From an uncultured Bacilli bacterium (GTDB lineage Bacteria; Bacillota_I; Bacilli_A; RF39; UBA660): a stretch of DNA of 10,328 nt. The stretch covers positions 1 through 10,328 of the forward strand of contig CALVJI010000039.1 in the NCBI GenBank assembly GCA_944332105.1, given 5' to 3'. Numbering within the stretch: the first letter of the stretch is position 1; the number at the start of each line of letters is the position of its first letter. Shown here in pieces: positions 6,499-10,328 of this stretch. The translations under genes were made by a program, and so were the position numbers. The notes beneath the pieces are model-generated. The model did no database searches, was not told where the DNA came from, and worked only from the letters and a program-made list of their open reading frames with translations.

Positions 6499-9117
6499 AT
6501 GTTTTATCAAAAGCAAATTGAAGAAATCGAAAAAGAATTAGCCACATCGGCTCAAGGTTTAAGTAAAGAAGAGGTTAGCAGGCGCCAAAAAAAATATGGT
6601 TTAAACGAATTGCCTCACAAAAAACAAGATAGCGTTTGGATGATTTTTATTAAGGAGTTCAAAGATCCAATAGTTCTCTTATTATTGTTTGCTATTGTAG
6701 CTTCTTTTATGGTTGGAGAAGTACTTGATGCAATCGCGATTCTTTTGATCGTTTTAATTGATGTTATCATGGGCACTTATCAAGAGAATAAAGCAAACAA
6801 AACGGCTGCTTCCTTAGCGAGCCTAGTAACCGATAAAACGCATGTCATTCGTGAAGGAAAAGATATGCAGATCCCTTCTGAAGAACTAACAATTGGGGAT
6901 TATGTTTTAATCGAATCAGGCGATAAAATCTCCGCTGATTTACGAATTGTTGAAGCTCATAACTTGCGTGTAGACGAAGCAATACTGACAGGTGAAAGTG
7001 TTGCTGTGACAAAAAATAATGCTACTTTATCATCATCTAACTTAGCCATAACTGATCAGAGCAATATGCTGTTTGCTGGCACGAGTGTCTTAACGGGTCG
7101 GGCGAAAGCTTATGTTACAGCAGTAGGATTACAAAGTGAAATAGGCAAAATTGCAGATAGCATGAACGAAACTAAAGAAGAAAAATCACCATTAACTATC
7201 CGTGTCGACCAATTTTCAAAGCAAATTAGCATTTTAATTATTGTGGTCGCGATTTGTATTGCTTTTTTATTGCTTATCAAAGGCGAAGAAACTCATCAAA
7301 TCTTTTTATCTGTAATTGCTTTAGCCGTTTCGGCCATGCCAGAAGGTCTTCCTCTCGCATTAACCATGGCTTTAACAATTGGTTCGAATAAGATGGCCAA
7401 AGAACAAGTGATTGTTCGTAAATTAAATGCGGTAGAATCACTTGGAAGTTGTACCGTTATCGCAAGTGATAAAACTGGAACTTTAACAGTTAATGAACAA
7501 ACGGCCAAAAAAATACTTTTACCTAATGATATCAGCTATGAAGTTGATGGTGTAGGCTATGAAACAGAGGGCAGAGTTCATGGTGAAAACTTAGAATATG
7601 CTAAAGAAATTGCCTTATGTGGCGTCATAAATAATGAAGCACATATCGAAGGAGAAAAACGCTTAGGGGACTCCATTGATTTAGCTTTTTTAGTTCTAGG
7701 AAAGAAATTAAATATTTTGGAAGAAAACATTAGAATTATAGAGACGATTCCCTATGAATCAGAAAATAAATATTCAGCAGTCTTTTATGAAGTAAATGGG
7801 GAAAGATATTGTACAGTAAAAGGTTCTTTTGAAAAGGTAAAAGAATTTTGTGATTCTATAAATTTTGCAGCCTCCCCTGAAAAGATTACTACCCAAAATG
7901 AAGAATTAGCTAAAGAAGGATATCGCGTTATTGCTCTTGCCAATGGTAAAGTTTCTGAAAAAGAAAATTATACAGAAAAAGATATCCAAAATTTAACCTT
8001 TTTAGGAATGGTAGGTTTCATTGATCCGATTCGAAAAGAAGCAGTAACTGCCATTAAAGAATGTTTAAAAGCAGGCATTAAAGTACTGATGATTACAGGC
8101 GATCATCCTTTGACAGCTTATAAAATTGCTAAAGATTTACATTTGACAACTGATTTTAAAGATGTTACAACCGGCCAAGAAGTAGCTGAATATTTAGAAA
8201 AGAGTGAAGAAGAGTTTGATCAATTTATTAAACAAAAGAAAATATTTACTCGCGTCACTCCTTTACAAAAGCTAGAAATTATTCATTCTTTAAAAAGACA
8301 AGGAGAATTCGTAGCTGTAACCGGTGATGGCGTGAATGATGCGCCTGCACTAAAAGCCGCGAACATTGGCATTGCAATGGGTAGTGGTACCGATATTGCT
8401 CGGGAGACTGCTGATATGATTGTCATGGATGATAATTTTAAGTCTATTGTTGCCGGGGTAAAAGAAGGTCGAGTAGCCTATGCCAATATTAGAAAAATTA
8501 TTTTATTTTTAATATCTTGTGGCCTTGCCGAAGTACTCTTTTTCTGCCTTTCTATTCTCTTTGATTTGCCTGTCCCTTTAGTAGCCATTCAACTTTTATG
8601 GTTAAATGTGGTAACAGATGGTATTCAAGATTTTGCTCTATCTTTTGAAAAAGAAGAAAAAAACTGTATGCTAGAAAAACCTCGAAGTCCAAAAGAACCA
8701 CTTTTTGATAAAAAAATCTTTCGCAGTATTATTGTCGCGGGCATAAGCATTGGTCTTATCGTATTTGCAGTTTGGTATTATTTAATCAATGTTGTTCATA
8801 TGGATACTGCAATAGCCAGAGGTTATATTATGGCTTTAATGGTCTTCATGCAAAATGTTCATGTCTTTAATTGCCGCAGTGAAACATCAAGCGCATTCTC
8901 TGTTCCGCTTAGAAAAAACAAATTGATCGTCTTTGGTGTTTTAAGTTGTATTCTATTACAAGTTATTGTTATGAAAGTAGACGTATTCGCTTCTTTCTTA
9001 CAAACGAGTTCTATTCCATTCCTTCATTTAATATACTTATTTTTAATCGCTTTAATTTTATTAGCAATTATGGAAATTTATAAAAAAATAATGCAAAAGG
9101 TAAAAAATAAAGTATAA
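6499..9117 (+). CDS. P-type II cation-transporting ATPase, probably calcium (SERCA/PMR1-like)
   Basis: This 872-residue, full-length P2-type ATPase has a cation-ATPase N domain ('LSKEEVSRRQKKYGLNELP'), the A domain TGES at 164-167, M4 PEGLP at 281-285, the phosphorylation site DKTGTLT (Asp324), the N-domain KGSFEK, the P-domain TGDGVNDAP at 608-616, and C-terminal M5-M10. M6 reads 'LLWLNVVTDGIQDFALSFE' with Asn703, Thr706 and Asp707, matching the Asn-Thr-Asp calcium ligands of SERCA. Glu282 matches Glu309. M5 has Glu678 but Gly675 where SERCA has the ligand Asn768, so a single transported ion, or another cation, is possible. It pumps cations out of the cytoplasm at the expense of ATP. It lies 22 bp after tag and 23 bp before the thioredoxin-like gene. 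Ion specificity is inferred. Confidence 0.9.
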   Translation: MFYQKQIEEIEKELATSAQGLSKEEVSRRQKKYGLNELPHKKQDSVWMIFIKEFKDPIVLLLLFAIVASFMVGEVLDAIAILLIVLIDVIMGTYQENKANKTAASLASLVTDKTHVIREGKDMQIPSEELTIGDYVLIESGDKISADLRIVEAHNLRVDEAILTGESVAVTKNNATLSSSNLAITDQSNMLFAGTSVLTGRAKAYVTAVGLQSEIGKIADSMNETKEEKSPLTIRVDQFSKQISILIIVVAICIAFLLLIKGEETHQIFLSVIALAVSAMPEGLPLALTMALTIGSNKMAKEQVIVRKLNAVESLGSCTVIASDKTGTLTVNEQTAKKILLPNDISYEVDGVGYETEGRVHGENLEYAKEIALCGVINNEAHIEGEKRLGDSIDLAFLVLGKKLNILEENIRIIETIPYESENKYSAVFYEVNGERYCTVKGSFEKVKEFCDSINFAASPEKITTQNEELAKEGYRVIALANGKVSEKENYTEKDIQNLTFLGMVGFIDPIRKEAVTAIKECLKAGIKVLMITGDHPLTAYKIAKDLHLTTDFKDVTTGQEVAEYLEKSEEEFDQFIKQKKIFTRVTPLQKLEIIHSLKRQGEFVAVTGDGVNDAPALKAANIGIAMGSGTDIARETADMIVMDDNFKSIVAGVKEGRVAYANIRKIILFLISCGLAEVLFFCLSILFDLPVPLVAIQLLWLNVVTDGIQDFALSFEKEEKNCMLEKPRSPKEPLFDKKIFRSIIVAGISIGLIVFAVWYYLINVVHMDTAIARGYIMALMVFMQNVHVFNCRSETSSAFSVPLRKNKLIVFGVLSCILLQVIVMKVDVFASFLQTSSIPFLHLIYLFLIALILLAIMEIYKKIMQKVKNKV

Positions 9118-9140
9118 TATTAAGAGAAGGTGAATAAAAA

Positions 9141-9713
9141 ATGAAGAAAAATGGACTATTAATTGGAGGTATCTTACTGTGCCTGACAATTGGTGTAGGG
9201 ATTTTCTCTTTTAATACAAACAAAAATGATGAACAAAGAACTGATGAAGCAACAAATGTAAAAACAGATACCGTTGTTGAGGAAAATCATTCAGCAGAAG
9301 ACATTTATAGTGATTCAGTAAATGAAGATCCCCAAAATACTTTTTTGATTAAGAATGAAACCCCTGAGCAAATATCTTATGAAAGAACCAAAAAGAACGT
9401 ATATCTTTTCTGGGGTAATGGCTGTCCACGTTGTGAGTCTGAAATGGCTTTTTTTGAAGAACTATTACCCGACTACCAAGATAAAATTACAATTTATGCA
9501 TTTGAAGTTTGGCAAAATGAAGAAAATGCTGCCTGGCTTGATAAAATTGCCGAAGAATTAGGCGTCGAAGCAACAAGTGTTCCATATCTAGTAATTGGAA
9601 AAAATGTAATTAAGGGATTTGGTAGTTCAACATCCGAAAAAATAAAAACACAATTAGATGCATATATTGCTTCGGATGAAAAAGATATCTTTACAATTTT
9701 AAATGAAGAATAA
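9141..9713 (+). CDS. Membrane-anchored thioredoxin-fold protein with CPRC motif
   Basis: This 190-residue protein has an N-terminal membrane segment (about residues 5-23) without a usable lipobox (ILLC has Leu before Cys). An acidic, low-complexity linker follows (about 26-70), then a thioredoxin-fold domain. 'VYLFWGNGCPRCESEMAFF' holds the active-site pair Cys95 and Cys98, and 'GVEATSVPYLVIG' holds the cis-proline Pro148. The domain should sit outside the membrane and act as a thiol-disulfide oxidoreductase. Substrates are unknown. CPRC is less common than CGPC or CPHC. The start at 9141 has AAGGTG at 9127-9132. It is the last gene of the tag-ATPase group and is followed by a hairpin. Confidence 0.85.
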   Translation: MKKNGLLIGGILLCLTIGVGIFSFNTNKNDEQRTDEATNVKTDTVVEENHSAEDIYSDSVNEDPQNTFLIKNETPEQISYERTKKNVYLFWGNGCPRCESEMAFFEELLPDYQDKITIYAFEVWQNEENAAWLDKIAEELGVEATSVPYLVIGKNVIKGFGSSTSEKIKTQLDAYIASDEKDIFTILNEE

Positions 9714-9753
9714 AAAAGAAGAATAATTGTAGTTTAGTTGTAGTAATATTCTT

Positions 9754-9780
9754 AAGCTTGTTCATTACAAGCTTCTTTTA
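9754..9780 (+). terminator. Hairpin after the thioredoxin-like gene
   Basis: Arms AAGCTTG (9754-9760) and CAAGCTT (9768-9774) enclose a 7-base loop and are followed by CTTTTA. The stem is perfect over seven pairs, but the T tract is short, so read-through into the next gene 17 bases later is likely. Just upstream, AAGAATA (9719-9725) and TATTCTT (9747-9753) form a second possible stem. Confidence 0.55.
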
Positions 9781-9797
9781 ATGAAAGGAAAATTATT

Positions 9798-10178
9798 ATG
9801 AGTAAAATTTACAATAAATATTTAGAATTAAAAAATCAAGACAAAGAAAAAATGTATCTCTTTTCTTGTGGAAATTTTTACATCTTTTTAGATGAAGATG
9901 CTGAAAAAATTAATGAATATGTTGTTTTAAAAAAGACCAACTTTTCCAAGAACTGTATAAAATGTGGCTTTCCTAAAAATAGTGTTGAAAATTATTTAAA
10001 GGTTTTTCAAAATCACAAATTGCCAATAGTTTTAGTAGAAGAACAAGATTTAAAAACAAATGAAGAACGTTTAGAAAAAATTGTCGAGACTATTTTAAAT
10101 ATTGATATTATAAAAATTACTCCTTTAGAAGCTATTAACACCTTAGATAAATTGCAAAAAATGTGCCAAAATAAATAA
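9798..10178 (+). CDS. Stand-alone MutS domain I-like protein
   Basis: This 126-residue protein aligns from end to end with the N-terminal mismatch-recognition domain of MutS and contains nothing else. 'KYLELKNQDKEKMYLFSCGNFYIFLDEDAEKIN' matches 'qYL.lKaqhpd.llfyrmGdFYElFydDAk.a', 'CIKCGFPKNSVENYLKVF' matches 'p.pMaGiPyHa.e.YL..L', 'LPIVLVEEQ' matches 'vaicEQ', and 'IDIIKITPLEAINTLDKL' matches the 'v.RivTPGT...e.Ll' end. Phe27 of the Phe-X-Glu motif is kept but Glu is Ile29. There is no clamp, connector or ATPase domain, so it cannot be a mismatch-repair ATPase. It may bind DNA distortions or partner another protein. AAAGG (9784-9788) precedes the ATG by 9 bases, and the gene starts 17 bases after the preceding hairpin. 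No recombinase or mutL is visible in the window. Confidence 0.75.
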   Translation: MSKIYNKYLELKNQDKEKMYLFSCGNFYIFLDEDAEKINEYVVLKKTNFSKNCIKCGFPKNSVENYLKVFQNHKLPIVLVEEQDLKTNEERLEKIVETILNIDIIKITPLEAINTLDKLQKMCQNK

Positions 10179-10196
10179 GAAAAAAATTCTTTTTTA
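10177..10196 (+). terminator. Weak hairpin with T tract after the MutS-I-like gene
   Basis: AAGAA (10177-10181) and TTCTT (10187-10191) pair around AAAAA and run into further T residues. Only one G:C pair is present, so the case for a terminator rests mainly on position right at the stop codon. Confidence 0.3.
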
Positions 10197-10328
10197 TTCA
10201 AGTTATGGTTCTCTAAGTCAAATCTCGCATATAGGTAGTGATACAATTGTAGTTAGAATATCAACAAGTACTTTACTATTTTATAAAAAAAGTGGGAGCA
10301 CTTGGACTTTAGCTGACACCTTAGACAT
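10179..10328 (+). pseudogene. Start-less open frame running off the right edge; surface-protein-like repeat fragment
   Basis: In the frame starting at codon 10204 the reading is open from 10147 to the window end. It contains no ATG, GTG or TTG and no ribosome binding site. The readable part is SSYGSLSQISHIGSDTIVVR, then ISTSTLLFYKKSGSTWTLAD, then TLD. The pattern 'gsdTivVr...lLfYkksGstWtladtL' resembles a blade of FG-GAP/integrin-type beta-propeller repeats ('GdtavVGa....vYvf.rsGttWt...kL'). It could be a repeat of a larger surface or phage protein, a silent cassette, or a decayed gene. What follows beyond 10328 decides. Coding character is plausible from composition, but the family call is weak. 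Confidence 0.35.

Noticed and set aside
1..10328. CRISPR array, tRNA or rRNA genes, insertion-sequence ends
   Set aside because: No regularly spaced repeats, no cloverleaf with a T-loop GTTCRA core, and no paired terminal inverted repeats flanking a transposase were seen by eye.

Overview
The window looks like a chromosomal segment of a low-GC, Gram-positive-type bacterium (Bacillota, probably a gut-associated Bacilli or Erysipelotrichia-like lineage). The evidence is strong AT bias, AGGAGG-type ribosome binding sites, a lipobox lipoprotein and the gene families present. Every readable gene end uses TAA (eight) or TAG (one), none TGA. Tryptophan is TGG throughout, so the standard bacterial code fits. 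The lineage is inferred from style and family content, not from a marker gene.

Left part (1-648): the 3' tail of an Rpn/PD-(D/E)XK nuclease-type gene runs in from the left edge. It is followed by a gene-poor stretch. This holds a short GC-rich island that reads as a start-less protein fragment, then AT-rich sequence with small palindromes, then a clear intrinsic terminator just before the iron-transport genes.

Iron block (649-2836, + strand): feoA overlaps feoB. The feoB frame is intact from 866 to 2836 except for two in-frame stop codons 15 bases apart (1019 TGA, 1034 TAA), at and just before the G3 motif of its G domain. As written, feoB is a pseudogene or an N-terminally truncated gene.

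Surface-acylation block (2828-5819, - strand): a lipoprotein resembling DUF4358, an MBOAT O-acyltransferase and a DHHW/AlgJ-like SGNH protein. This is a typical cell-surface polysaccharide O-acetylation set. The DHHW gene converges on feoB and overlaps it by 9 bp. A terminator hairpin lies between the lipoprotein and MBOAT genes.

Repair/ion/redox block (5925-9713, + strand): tag (3-methyladenine DNA glycosylase I), a P-type II cation (probably Ca2+) ATPase and a membrane-anchored thioredoxin-fold protein, spaced 22-23 bp apart. They probably form one operon from an extended -10 promoter at about 5890 to a hairpin at about 9754.

Right part (9798-10328): a 126-residue protein that aligns along its whole length with only domain I (mismatch-recognition domain) of MutS. 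It keeps the intercalating Phe but lacks the Glu of the Phe-X-Glu motif. After it, an open frame without a start codon runs off the right edge and resembles a repeat of a surface protein. The solo MutS-I protein beside a start-less surface-protein fragment is the most unusual arrangement here. The doubly interrupted feoB is the clearest anomaly.
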